Positions 45,915 to 54,763 of a stretch of 64,000 bases of DNA are shown here, piece after piece. Origin of the DNA: Pasteurella sp030783905. GTDB lineage: Bacteria > Pseudomonadota > Gammaproteobacteria > Enterobacterales > Pasteurellaceae. Location of the stretch: the NCBI GenBank assembly GCA_051122655.1, contig CP182107.1, positions 1,550,001-1,614,000 on the forward strand, in the 5' to 3' direction. The notes below the pieces were generated by a model. That model was not told the origin of the DNA, searched no databases, and saw only the letters and a program-made list of their open reading frames with translations. Within the stretch, counting starts at the first letter, position 1. Each line of letters starts with the position of its first letter. Both the position numbers and the translations under genes were made by a program.

Positions 45915-48578
45915 TTATGCTGTCAGTTGTGCTGAACGGAAAGCGCGTAACACATGCCCTAATTGAGCATTTTGAGCGGCATTAATTTCACGCCCCGCAC
46001 TATGTCCTGCATTATTTACGGCAAAATGCCCGAATGCCACGAGCCAATCTAACCGATAGTTATCATCATAATTGCTGGTCTGATCATTCAATTTAGGTAA
46101 ACCATTATGTTGTTCCACTGGCCGTTGCTCAAAAATCATTTGTCCTACCAACACACGACTTGCTGGGCGTTGTTCCAGTGCAATATCTGAATAGCCGAGC
46201 CAAGCAATAAAATCGGTAATGGCAGTATTCATGGTAAACACTTGTCGTTCAGCCAATTGATCTCGTTTACTGCCACTACGCTCATTACGTAACGCAATTT
46301 TTGCCAGTTGTTCTTGTAATTTTAATCTTGTGGCTCCCGTCACTAATTCATTGACAACATTTTCTACATTCGCCACAGAAATCCCCAAATACTGCATTAA
46401 GCGGTGGTCAGCGCTTAAATTGCGTAAGTGGCTTACCCACGCCTTGAACACGGCTTGTGCAAAGCGCGATTCTTCTACCTTTTCAATAGGGGCTGGCGTA
46501 CTGGCTGTCACTGGGGCCGGATCACTAAATAAATCAAACTCCTCCGCAACCGAGTAGCTCGGTTTAACCTCCTCTTCCTCGCTCAAAATCGCATCTAAGT
46601 CAGAGAAATACAGCGAACGTATTGTTTCTTCTGGCAATTGAAGATGGCGCAATAATTCCCCCATAAAAAGAGAACGTGGATTTTGTGGATGCAATTCTTT
46701 TGCTAATGCATTGGCTAATTGTCTTTTTTTCGCCACTTCTTCTTCGCCATCACTTTGATACCAACTGGCAAACCGATTCTCGACGACATGATAAATGCGT
46801 TCATTTAGCTGTTCTGTCAAACGAGTCACTTTCACTTCAGGTAGGGCGATCGTTTCGAGGTACTGGCTAATACGTTTCATCCCCCCGTCATTAAGCAACA
46901 ACATCGCATCCCACGCGTCTTCTGGTTGGGCTACATGTTTGCGAATATCCGGATCTTGGCAGAAGGTGCGTTTTAACAAGGCAAGCTGTGCACTTTCACT
47001 CTGATTCACGCTGACTTCATTTTCCCCTTCAACATTTAAGAACGGGACTTTAAAGCCGGGTTTACGCACTAAGAACACATTGTCAAATGGCTTACCCTCC
47101 GCCCAGTTATTAAACCAGTCATAATTGCCAAAACGTTCTAAAATGGTTTGTTTTAATAATCCCCCCGATCCCCAAGAGATTTTCAATAATTCTTCATCTT
47201 TGGATAAATCCTGACTAATCCGCATGTCGAACATCGTAATCGCCCACAATAAACCGGGTTTACGTTCCGCACGCTGTTCTGGGCTCTCACCTTGCGTTTT
47301 GTGGATCCAACGCTCAAGTACAGGGCCTACGCTGTTGACATCTGATTGCTTCGTCGACGGTGTACACACAATCAAAATATTCATTTCCTGACTGTCGGTG
47401 TAACGTTCAAATAAATACGCCACTTTACCGCGTAGGATCAACTGTGATACAGGATTGCCCTCTTTCACTTCTGCTAAGGAAGTAATCGCTAAACGACCGC
47501 GATAACCCGGGAAATCCAATAAATCGACACGCTCCACCGCAGGTACGCGTGTTGGATTCATCAATGGGAAAACCAATTCCGCGGTCAGTGCGGTTAATTC
47601 CGCTAAAGAAATCGCCACAGGCGCACCGATCTCATCCGCGTATGCGGGTCGCACATCAATTTGTTCATCACGTGCGGTGCCTAAACGTTCTAGCATATCG
47701 ACGTTCATAATACTGTCCGCCTGTGATAAGCCCCCTTCTGGGGTTTCTTTTACCACGGCGCTAAGCGGTGCATACACGCGTTCTGGATGCCCTAAACGCG
47801 CCAACGTGCTGGCAAATTGAATATAAATATCAGTCAGCTCTTGAATTTCACCCCAAAGAATAGCGAACAAGTTTGCACGATCTTGAATAGATAAATAAGG
47901 TGCAAGAGCGGTCGCATTTGCCCAATAATTGCCTTGTAACACTGATAATGATTTACCAAAGCTGTCTTGGGCGTAATCTTGTAAATCCACCACATCATCT
48001 TGATTAACACCTGACACTAAATTCGCCGAAACTCGCCCACTTAAGCTTTTCACTAATTGATTAATCCGCGATTGTGTAATTTCGTATTCCACCCGTTCTT
48101 TATCAAAGTCATTGAAATAGGCATTCACCAGAATTTTTGCCACTTCAATTTCACTGAATAAACGCAACTCTAAAGGGTAACCCGCCACACCTTTGGTTTC
48201 CTTACGGGTAAAACGGGTCACCAGTCCTGTCGCTTCCTTACCGCCACCGGGTGGGTTGATATGCTTAATAAAATCCAGTTTTTGTCCATCGAACAAGGTT
48301 TCTAATTTTCCGCGTTCATCGGCCGCTAAAGCAGAAATCAAAAAGGATTTACCCGCTTGTGATAAGCCGAAGAACCCCGCCGTAATCGGCTTATCCGACA
48401 CCGCACCCAAACGTTTTGCGGTGTTACGCAAACGACGCAGTTCCAAAATTAAACTGTCTGCTTCATTATTTAGACGAACAACATTCGGGCGCACATCATC
48501 AATCCAATCAATCGCTGATTGTGATGCAGTAAAGACGTCATGCCAGGATTGTGCTAATTGTTTTGCTGTATTACTCAT
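45915..48578 (-). CDS. srfC: SrfC-family protein, large dynamin-like P-loop GTPase
   Basis: SrfC (putative virulence factor family, named from a Salmonella SsrB-regulated gene) of 887 residues. The N-terminal region (about 1-65) is helical. A G domain follows with Walker A GLSQAGKS (71-78), a switch-like GGGKEATGLVTRF, the G3 motif VDLLDFPGYRG (about 351-361) and a possible G4 in LLWAITMFDMR. A long helical C-terminal part recalls dynamin-like proteins. No signal peptide or clear membrane helix is seen, so it should act in the cytoplasm or at the membrane face. It starts inside the srfB stop (TAATG), so the two are translationally coupled. Toxin or effector roles have been proposed for srf genes; function here is unknown. 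Confidence 0.85.
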   Translation of the reverse strand: MSNTAKQLAQSWHDVFTASQSAIDWIDDVRPNVVRLNNEADSLILELRRLRNTAKRLGAVSDKPITAGFFGLSQAGKSFLISALAADERGKLETLFDGQKLDFIKHINPPGGGKEATGLVTRFTRKETKGVAGYPLELRLFSEIEVAKILVNAYFNDFDKERVEYEITQSRINQLVKSLSGRVSANLVSGVNQDDVVDLQDYAQDSFGKSLSVLQGNYWANATALAPYLSIQDRANLFAILWGEIQELTDIYIQFASTLARLGHPERVYAPLSAVVKETPEGGLSQADSIMNVDMLERLGTARDEQIDVRPAYADEIGAPVAISLAELTALTAELVFPLMNPTRVPAVERVDLLDFPGYRGRLAITSLAEVKEGNPVSQLILRGKVAYLFERYTDSQEMNILIVCTPSTKQSDVNSVGPVLERWIHKTQGESPEQRAERKPGLLWAITMFDMRISQDLSKDEELLKISWGSGGLLKQTILERFGNYDWFNNWAEGKPFDNVFLVRKPGFKVPFLNVEGENEVSVNQSESAQLALLKRTFCQDPDIRKHVAQPEDAWDAMLLLNDGGMKRISQYLETIALPEVKVTRLTEQLNERIYHVVENRFASWYQSDGEEEVAKKRQLANALAKELHPQNPRSLFMGELLRHLQLPEETIRSLYFSDLDAILSEEEEVKPSYSVAEEFDLFSDPAPVTASTPAPIEKVEESRFAQAVFKAWVSHLRNLSADHRLMQYLGISVANVENVVNELVTGATRLKLQEQLAKIALRNERSGSKRDQLAERQVFTMNTAITDFIAWLGYSDIALEQRPASRVLVGQMIFEQRPVEQHNGLPKLNDQTSNYDDNYRLDWLVAFGHFAVNNAGHSAGREINAAQNAQLGHVLRAFRSAQLTA

Positions 48579-51500
48579 TATATCTCCCGTTTAATGCTGC
48601 CCGTATCTAACCAGTAAAGACTGTCTTTTAAGCCGGCATCGGTCATGGTATTCAAACTTAATTTAATTTGTGGATCACCTAGATCATTACGTCTTAAACG
48701 TATTTTCTTCACTTTGCCATCCAAGGTTTTTAACTCCGCATTGGCGATTTCAAAATGTTCAATCCGTTCTTTTTGTTTTGACGCTAAACCAAGTGCTTTC
48801 TTAATACGCAAGGTAATATCCAATACCCCACCATTGGCTAACTCACGATTGAGCCCATCATCTTCAATTGTCAAAATATACAACGGTGTCGCGCTCCAAC
48901 GCTCCACATTCAATTGGCGGAAACCTAAACGAGCTAAACCACGCGCTTCAAAATGGGTATCGGGCAATTCATAATCTGGATTATCGAGATCAATATCACG
49001 ATAGTAAATATTGCTGTCTTTCATCACGTTATTGTTATCCAATAACCCCACATACTTGACCGTAGAGTAAGCGACTAATGCCGTTGCCCGTAAATAGAAG
49101 TTTGGTAAACGTTGATGTGTACTTAAGAAACACAACATCGCGCCGACAGACGCGGTGGTTTTTGGATCATCAATCCGACCTTGTTTATGGAATGGATACC
49201 AGTTACCCGTACGGTAATTATGTAAAGGTAAAATCCGCCCCACTGGCAATGGTAAACGTGAACGGAAAAAAGCTTGTACACCCGGTAAACGTGAAGGACG
49301 TCCTGTCAGTAACAACACATCACATTGATAACAATTAATCACTTCACACAATGCATTAAAGGTCTTACAAATATCGTAATAATCACCACGCACAAAGCGG
49401 TTATGAATCTCACGCAAATTCACCTCAAGGGGTAAATCTAAAATACTAAAATGGGGATCATTTAACTCCCGTCTAATCGGTTCATTAATGTAATCTAAGA
49501 CGCTTTCTGTTGGCGCATCCACTTCATTTAATAAGCTCGAAAAGTGTAAATCAGGTAAGCTGCCTTCACTGTAATAAGGATCAAAATTCTCATACTCTTT
49601 TAAAACGCGTAAGCCAATTGGCATAAAGACTTGCAGAGTTAATTGTTGACGTAATAATTTATCCTGAACCGACCGCTCTTCTGAACCAATTAATTTCGAC
49701 AAAATAGAATCGGGTTCACGTATGCCTTTTTCTTTTAACCCTTTAGCCAGCGAATTGACTACCACATCACGAATGATATCGAGCAAAATATCATCCCCTG
49801 CCACTTTAAAACCGTCACGAAAGCGCTGTGTCGGCACGATATGCGCGTTACTGCCCCCCGTAGCCTGATGATTCCCATAATCTAAAGCATAATCATTGAT
49901 GACTAAATCAGTGGTCCCCCCACCAATATCCACCGTCGCAATGGTAATTTTGCCTTTTTCTGGGTTATCGCTACGTCTTAATGCTTCAATAAATTCTTCT
50001 GGGCGACCGCCATAATTATTTTGGGTTTCATTAAAGAAATAGACCACTTGCCCACAAGTTGCCTCGTCCCATTGAATGACCACTTCAGGCAACATTGGCC
50101 AATAACTTTCGCGACTATCTTTTGAATCAAAATTGAGATCGTCATCGCTTTTATCCCAACCGAGACTTTTCCAAACAAGCCCAATCGCTTGATACACACT
50201 GTTACGGAAAATTTCGCGTTCAGGTTTTGGCATTGCAGGCGGCACCGTCAAAATAATCGAGCGTAAATAACGCGGTGTACGAGAATGCTCTAACTTCGCA
50301 CGTTGTGTTGGGCTGTTAATTTGAATTAAGGCATGCATCAAAACTTCAGATAACATGAAGGTCATTAATGAACTGCGTGAATATTTGGGATGGAAAACCG
50401 GAATTTTACGTTCAAATTCCTCATCAATCGTATCATCCAAAATATGCAAGGCTTCGCCATATTCATTAATTAAGCCTGACAGCGGTTCTGCCGTAGCATG
50501 GGGTTCGTGATCCGTCTTCACATACGCGCTATTAAAGCGCCAACCTTGACCATACTGTTCGGTGTCCCAAAGATAACGTTTCGGGCTAGATAAGCCCGTC
50601 GAACCTTCATTCCCATTACGGCGGCTCGCCAAACGCGCCGCCTCTTTACCGACTCGCCCAATAGTTGCCCACTGGAAAGCATCACGACGGCCACTTTGGA
50701 CCGAGAAATGCTCTTTACCAAAAAACGCTTGTGCAAATTCAACACGGCTTTCAAAAGGTTCGTTATACACCCGTTCTGGACTGCTTAAATCACGTAATTC
50801 CAGTTCATAACGTTTCTTTAAGCCGTCTTTTTCTTGCTTATGATCTTCAATCAGAATCCCACAGGTACGCGAATTGCCCACATCTAACACCATATCCACC
50901 GGAATAGCTTCTACAATATCATCGGCCTTTTTCGAGACGACCTTAATATTTGGCATGGATAAGCACGTACCCAAAATCGCCAATATATTCAGATAATGAG
51001 CTTGATGGTTTTTCAGTGTGATCGCATCGGATAATTCTTCAAAGTCAGTTAAACGAATGGTATGAGCCTGTTCTTTAAAAATTTCTAACAGCCATTCATT
51101 CACCCATTTGAAATCTAAAAACCATGACATTTGATTAGATTGGTGGGCTAAACCGAACACGACACCAGAACGCACATCTTCTTCTGTCGGTGCCAAGTAG
51201 GCAACATTTTGGCTATTTGGAAAGACTTTCGTATCAAACGCAAAGGTCACACGGTGAGTATGCCCATCTTGATCAGGATTCTCTAAACAAACAATACGCA
51301 CACGTGCCCAGTTATACGGGCCTTCATCAAAACGGTCGGGGGGCACCGTACGTAAAAAAGGTATCGGTAACCAAATACCATCAAATAAGGTAAAAGCGTG
51401 TTCCACACTGATATCTTGTTCAGGGGTCACTATTCGACCAGGTTGAGAAGGATCATAATAGCCATCACGCACTTTATCTTCAATTAAACGGCGTAATGGC

Positions 51501-51652
51501 CCATTTTCACCGGAAGAAATAAAATAACCGCTAGCGATATCGCGCCATTCCCGAGCCTTCCAATCAATTTTCAAACCAAAATCAATAAACTGAATACCGC
51601 TATTCATCACCAGCGACACTTCTTTGCCTAAATAATGTAATTCTGGGAGCAT
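48578..51652 (-). CDS. srfB: SrfB-family protein with actin/Hsp70-type ATPase motifs
   Basis: Virulence factor SrfB family, 1024 residues. Actin/Hsp70/hexokinase-superfamily motifs appear in order: phosphate-1 VLDVGNSRTCGILI (about 255-268), phosphate-2 VDIGGGTTDLVIND (about 574-587), and the adenosine motif LLLTGRPSRLPGVQ (about 780-793). The N-terminal ~240 residues and C-terminal ~170 residues are family-specific. It is predicted cytoplasmic. It lies 28 nt after the SrfA-like gene and overlaps srfC. An ATP-dependent scaffold or chaperone-like switch acting with SrfC is inferred. AGAGAG lies about 10 nt before the ATG. Confidence 0.88.
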   Translation of the reverse strand: MLPELHYLGKEVSLVMNSGIQFIDFGLKIDWKAREWRDIASGYFISSGENGPLRRLIEDKVRDGYYDPSQPGRIVTPEQDISVEHAFTLFDGIWLPIPFLRTVPPDRFDEGPYNWARVRIVCLENPDQDGHTHRVTFAFDTKVFPNSQNVAYLAPTEEDVRSGVVFGLAHQSNQMSWFLDFKWVNEWLLEIFKEQAHTIRLTDFEELSDAITLKNHQAHYLNILAILGTCLSMPNIKVVSKKADDIVEAIPVDMVLDVGNSRTCGILIEDHKQEKDGLKKRYELELRDLSSPERVYNEPFESRVEFAQAFFGKEHFSVQSGRRDAFQWATIGRVGKEAARLASRRNGNEGSTGLSSPKRYLWDTEQYGQGWRFNSAYVKTDHEPHATAEPLSGLINEYGEALHILDDTIDEEFERKIPVFHPKYSRSSLMTFMLSEVLMHALIQINSPTQRAKLEHSRTPRYLRSIILTVPPAMPKPEREIFRNSVYQAIGLVWKSLGWDKSDDDLNFDSKDSRESYWPMLPEVVIQWDEATCGQVVYFFNETQNNYGGRPEEFIEALRRSDNPEKGKITIATVDIGGGTTDLVINDYALDYGNHQATGGSNAHIVPTQRFRDGFKVAGDDILLDIIRDVVVNSLAKGLKEKGIREPDSILSKLIGSEERSVQDKLLRQQLTLQVFMPIGLRVLKEYENFDPYYSEGSLPDLHFSSLLNEVDAPTESVLDYINEPIRRELNDPHFSILDLPLEVNLREIHNRFVRGDYYDICKTFNALCEVINCYQCDVLLLTGRPSRLPGVQAFFRSRLPLPVGRILPLHNYRTGNWYPFHKQGRIDDPKTTASVGAMLCFLSTHQRLPNFYLRATALVAYSTVKYVGLLDNNNVMKDSNIYYRDIDLDNPDYELPDTHFEARGLARLGFRQLNVERWSATPLYILTIEDDGLNRELANGGVLDITLRIKKALGLASKQKERIEHFEIANAELKTLDGKVKKIRLRRNDLGDPQIKLSLNTMTDAGLKDSLYWLDTGSIKREI

Positions 51653-51680
51653 TTTTTTATTCTCTCTTTATCTCGTCAAT

Positions 51681-53282
51681 TTAAGGGGTTTTCATGGACA
51701 TTGGGAAACGTTTCCCTGAACCATATTCACCTTCACAATCCGCCGATCCCGTTGCATCTGGCTTACAGCTCACATTAGGTAATTGATAGAATGAACCATC
51801 ACTACAATTGGCAATGCCAGTGTTTGCAATACTTAAACTGCCACCTCGCATCGCTGCATTCACATCACCGACACATTGCACACCATCCCCACGTTCAACT
51901 CGTACTTGCCCTTTTCCTTTTTCAAATTCATAGTTGAGACGAAGGGGCTTGCCCGTGGTTTTATCTTGGATTCCAGCGCCCGCCTTCCATTTCCCATTTA
52001 GGAAATCCACGTTACCGGTTTGACTACTCTCGGCAGGAATCTGTAACGGTTGATTGGTCGCGGTAGGATCTTGTCCGGGTTTCTGATCCGTCATCAACGC
52101 TTTCGGTGGCGAAGCGGGCGGCGCCTCTTCTTTCGCAATTGGCTGGTTACTCTCAGGATGAGAAGGCAGCTCATTTGTTTTTAACGGATCCACTACCCGC
52201 CCTTCGCCTGAGTCTTTATCTGTCGCACTTGGCTGGCTCGCGTTGTCTGTCAAATGGGTGCCCGTCGTATCCACAGATTGAATCTTATTGATAGGGTGAT
52301 CACCTGTCACCACGCTCCCTTTTTCAACGACTTTTGTCCCCGTATCGCTGACAAGTGTGCGGTTACAGTTTTCTAAATTTTGTGCGGTAGTTTGTGTTAA
52401 ACGAGTAATCAACGTTTTATCTGTCACCGTTTGTCCATTGTCTTGGACTACCCACTTATCCTGCACAAAATGATACAAACGTCCGTCCAAACAAATTAGA
52501 CGCTCTGTTGCAGATAACGCTTTTTCTGATTTGGTTGTTTTTTTGCTTGCCTCAATCGTCGTACTATCGCAGCTACGTAAAAAAAACAGGGCAAACAATC
52601 CCAAGAGTAAGAAAGGTAGTAACCACAATAACCAGCGCCACCATGGTTTCTTTTCCACCACATCGGGAGCAGGTTCAAGGGAAATCACAGGTGAAGCTGG
52701 CTCGCGCACAACGGGTTTTAAACACAAAAAAGGATGACCAAAGGCTTCTGTATTTTTTTCTAAAAATCCCCAAAATGTGATCACAGGGCGATTATTGACT
52801 AAATACACATACTCAGGACTAGGAAAACGTAAGGCTTTGAGATTATTCGGATCATGGATATCGTCAGGATGTTGATTGCTACACAATAAACGGGAAAAGA
52901 GCAACAGATCACCTTGTAAATTTTCACTCTTTTTCAAACTCAACCCAAACTGCAACATAGCTTGTTCAAATTGGCTTAATTCAGCAAACGCTGCCGCTCG
53001 TTCCTCATCTGTGGCGGCGGTCCAAGGAATAATGAGGTATTGACCGTCTGCACGATCGGACTCAAAAGGTACATACCAATCGATTTGGCTCCCCTGATCG
53101 TTACGTTGAGGAATGGCTAAATAATTAGCAAAACGCTTACCGATAGTATTGTCATTCGCATCCTTGACTCTAAACTTAATAGCATCACGCAATTGTGAGG
53201 CGACCGCATAGACCGGTGTCCCATCTTGCCCAAGTGCGGTGTAATTTTTTACATCGCCGCTTCGTAATAAAGCACTTAACAT
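51681..53282 (-). CDS. srfA: SrfA-like membrane-anchored protein
   Basis: First gene of the cluster, 533 residues. A cytoplasmic module (about 1-175) contains YLAIPQRNDQGSQIDWY and ends VYLVNNRPVITFWGFLE, a pattern shared with both anchored VWA proteins. A transmembrane helix follows (about 216-237), then a long Ser/Thr/Pro-rich spacer and a C-terminal domain (about 425-530) with FLNGKWKAGAGIQDKTTGKP and paired cysteines, consistent with the periplasm. The SrfA assignment rests on the srfABC order and remembered features of the family, so it is less sure than SrfB and SrfC. AAGGA lies 6 nt before the ATG. An uptake word is at about 53234. It is divergent from recA. Confidence 0.65.
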   Translation of the reverse strand: MLSALLRSGDVKNYTALGQDGTPVYAVASQLRDAIKFRVKDANDNTIGKRFANYLAIPQRNDQGSQIDWYVPFESDRADGQYLIIPWTAATDEERAAAFAELSQFEQAMLQFGLSLKKSENLQGDLLLFSRLLCSNQHPDDIHDPNNLKALRFPSPEYVYLVNNRPVITFWGFLEKNTEAFGHPFLCLKPVVREPASPVISLEPAPDVVEKKPWWRWLLWLLPFLLLGLFALFFLRSCDSTTIEASKKTTKSEKALSATERLICLDGRLYHFVQDKWVVQDNGQTVTDKTLITRLTQTTAQNLENCNRTLVSDTGTKVVEKGSVVTGDHPINKIQSVDTTGTHLTDNASQPSATDKDSGEGRVVDPLKTNELPSHPESNQPIAKEEAPPASPPKALMTDQKPGQDPTATNQPLQIPAESSQTGNVDFLNGKWKAGAGIQDKTTGKPLRLNYEFEKGKGQVRVERGDGVQCVGDVNAAMRGGSLSIANTGIANCSDGSFYQLPNVSCKPDATGSADCEGEYGSGKRFPMSMKTP

Positions 53283-53351
53283 AGCTTGTCCTTGTTTAAC
53301 CTGATTACAATAAATACAAAATCGTTATAAATATTGCACTACATTCGGATG

Positions 53352-53380
53352 ATTCTAATAATCTTGCTGCAGAAATGCAA
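53352..53380 (-). promoter_or_regulatory. Predicted promoter of the srf/tag cluster
   Basis: On the minus strand TTGCAT (53380-53375) is followed after 17 nt by TAGAAT (53357-53352), about 70 nt before the srfA ATG. Both boxes are near sigma-70 consensus. The rest of the srfA-recA spacer (53283-53591) holds this promoter, the recA promoter and about 140 nt between them with no other clear signal. Confidence 0.5.
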
Positions 53381-53521
53381 AGAATTTGTACTTTTTTGCA
53401 CCACTGATATTTGTATGGATATCAAGGATCTAAAAAGTAAACTGCACACGTTAACTAGACAGAAGTAGGCGATGACGTCATTTTATTTTGCGATAAATAA
53501 GACAAATTTGATAAAAATCAC

Positions 53522-53550
53522 TTGATACTGTTTATCCATACAGTTAATAT
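53522..53550 (+). promoter_or_regulatory. recA promoter
   Basis: TTGATA (53522-53527), a 17-nt spacer and TAATAT (53545-53550) form a good sigma-70 promoter 41 nt before the recA ATG. The spacer is almost filled by the LexA box. Confidence 0.8.
53526..53545 (+). promoter_or_regulatory. LexA (SOS) box of recA
   Basis: TACTGTTTATCCATACAGTT matches the consensus CTGT-N8-ACAG exactly, with the usual TA flank on the left. It lies between and over the -35 and -10 boxes, so LexA binding would block the promoter. Confidence 0.93.
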
Positions 53551-53591
53551 AACTGGCAAATTCTGATGATGATTTTATTGAGGATTCAAAC

Positions 53592-54656
53592 ATGGCAACA
53601 AAAGAAGAAAAAAATAAAGCACTCATGGCAGCACTCGGTCAAATTGAGAAACAGTTTGGTAAAGGCTCAATTATGAAATTGGGTGATACCCAAGCTTTAG
53701 ATGTGGAAGCGGTCTCAACAGGTTCATTAAGCCTTGATGTAGCACTTGGCATTGGCGGTTTACCTATGGGACGTATTGTTGAAATCTTCGGGCCAGAATC
53801 TTCCGGTAAAACCACCTTAACCCTTTCAGTGATCGCACAAGCACAAAAAGAAGGTAAAACCTGCGCGTTTATTGATGCAGAACACGCATTAGATCCGATT
53901 TATGCGGCGAAATTAGGCGTGAATGTAAATGAGTTATTAGTGTCACAGCCAGATAACGGTGAGCAAGCCCTTGAAATTTGTGATGCATTAGTACGTTCCG
54001 GTGCAGTGGATGTGATCATTGTGGACTCTGTCGCAGCCTTAACACCAAAAGCGGAAATCGAAGGGGAAATGGGTGACTCCCACATGGGTTTACAAGCGCG
54101 TTTGATGTCACAAGCCTTACGTAAATTGACCGGACAAATTAAAAACTCAAACTGCTTAGTCGTCTTTATTAACCAAATTCGTATGAAAATTGGTGTGATG
54201 TTTGGTAACCCTGAAACCACCACAGGGGGTAATGCGCTGAAATTCTATGCTTCTGTACGTTTAGATATTCGCCGTACCGGTGCCATTAAAGACGGCGAAG
54301 AGGTGATTGGTAACGAAACTCGCGTGAAAGTCGTGAAAAACAAAGTCGCTGCGCCATTCCGTCAAGTGGATTTCCAAATTCTTTATGGTCAAGGGATCTC
54401 AAAAACCGGTGAACTGATTGAGTTAGGAGTGAAACACAAGTTAGTGGATAAAGCGGGGGCTTGGTATGCCTACAATGGTGAGAAAATTGGTCAAGGTAAA
54501 GCCAACGCAATGAAATGGCTAGAAGAACACCCTGAAGAAGCGCTAGCGCTAGAAACGAAATTACGCAATGAATTATTAGCCAACCCAGAAAAAGTGCTCG
54601 CGGCAGATATTGCAGAACAAAATGAAAATACAACGGATGTAGAGACGGATTATTAA
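53592..54656 (+). CDS. recA: RecA recombinase
   Basis: DNA strand-exchange ATPase and co-protease for LexA cleavage. Walker A is GPESSGKTT; other RecA signatures are EHALDPIYAAKLGV, VDSVAALTPKAEIEGEMGD, the L2-loop FINQIRMKIGVMFGNPETT and ALKFYASVRLDIRR. The 354-residue length is normal, with an acidic C-terminal tail. TGAGGA precedes the ATG. SOS control is shown by the LexA box in the promoter. recX follows after a terminator-like hairpin that contains an uptake word. Confidence 0.98.
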   Translation: MATKEEKNKALMAALGQIEKQFGKGSIMKLGDTQALDVEAVSTGSLSLDVALGIGGLPMGRIVEIFGPESSGKTTLTLSVIAQAQKEGKTCAFIDAEHALDPIYAAKLGVNVNELLVSQPDNGEQALEICDALVRSGAVDVIIVDSVAALTPKAEIEGEMGDSHMGLQARLMSQALRKLTGQIKNSNCLVVFINQIRMKIGVMFGNPETTTGGNALKFYASVRLDIRRTGAIKDGEEVIGNETRVKVVKNKVAAPFRQVDFQILYGQGISKTGELIELGVKHKLVDKAGAWYAYNGEKIGQGKANAMKWLEEHPEEALALETKLRNELLANPEKVLAADIAEQNENTTDVETDY

Positions 54657-54686
54657 TCCACTGTTACGCGTTCAATCCATAAAAGT

Positions 54687-54720
54687 GCGGTGATTTTTAA
54701 TAAAATTTCACCGCATTTTT
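54687..54720 (+). terminator. Terminator between recA and recX
   Basis: GCGGTGA and TCACCGC pair over 7 bp, extended by A/T pairs in the loop and outside, followed by ATTTTTG. The left arm carries an uptake word. Partial read-through would explain recX expression from the recA promoter. Confidence 0.75.
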
Positions 54721-54763
54721 GTACAAATCAACTCAATACATAACAAATAAGAGGTTCGTTATC

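Noticed and set aside
35221..53282. A type VI secretion locus
   Set aside because: Tag-like and VWA proteins suggested it, but no TssA-M, Hcp, VgrG, ClpV, Fha or PppA gene is present in the window.
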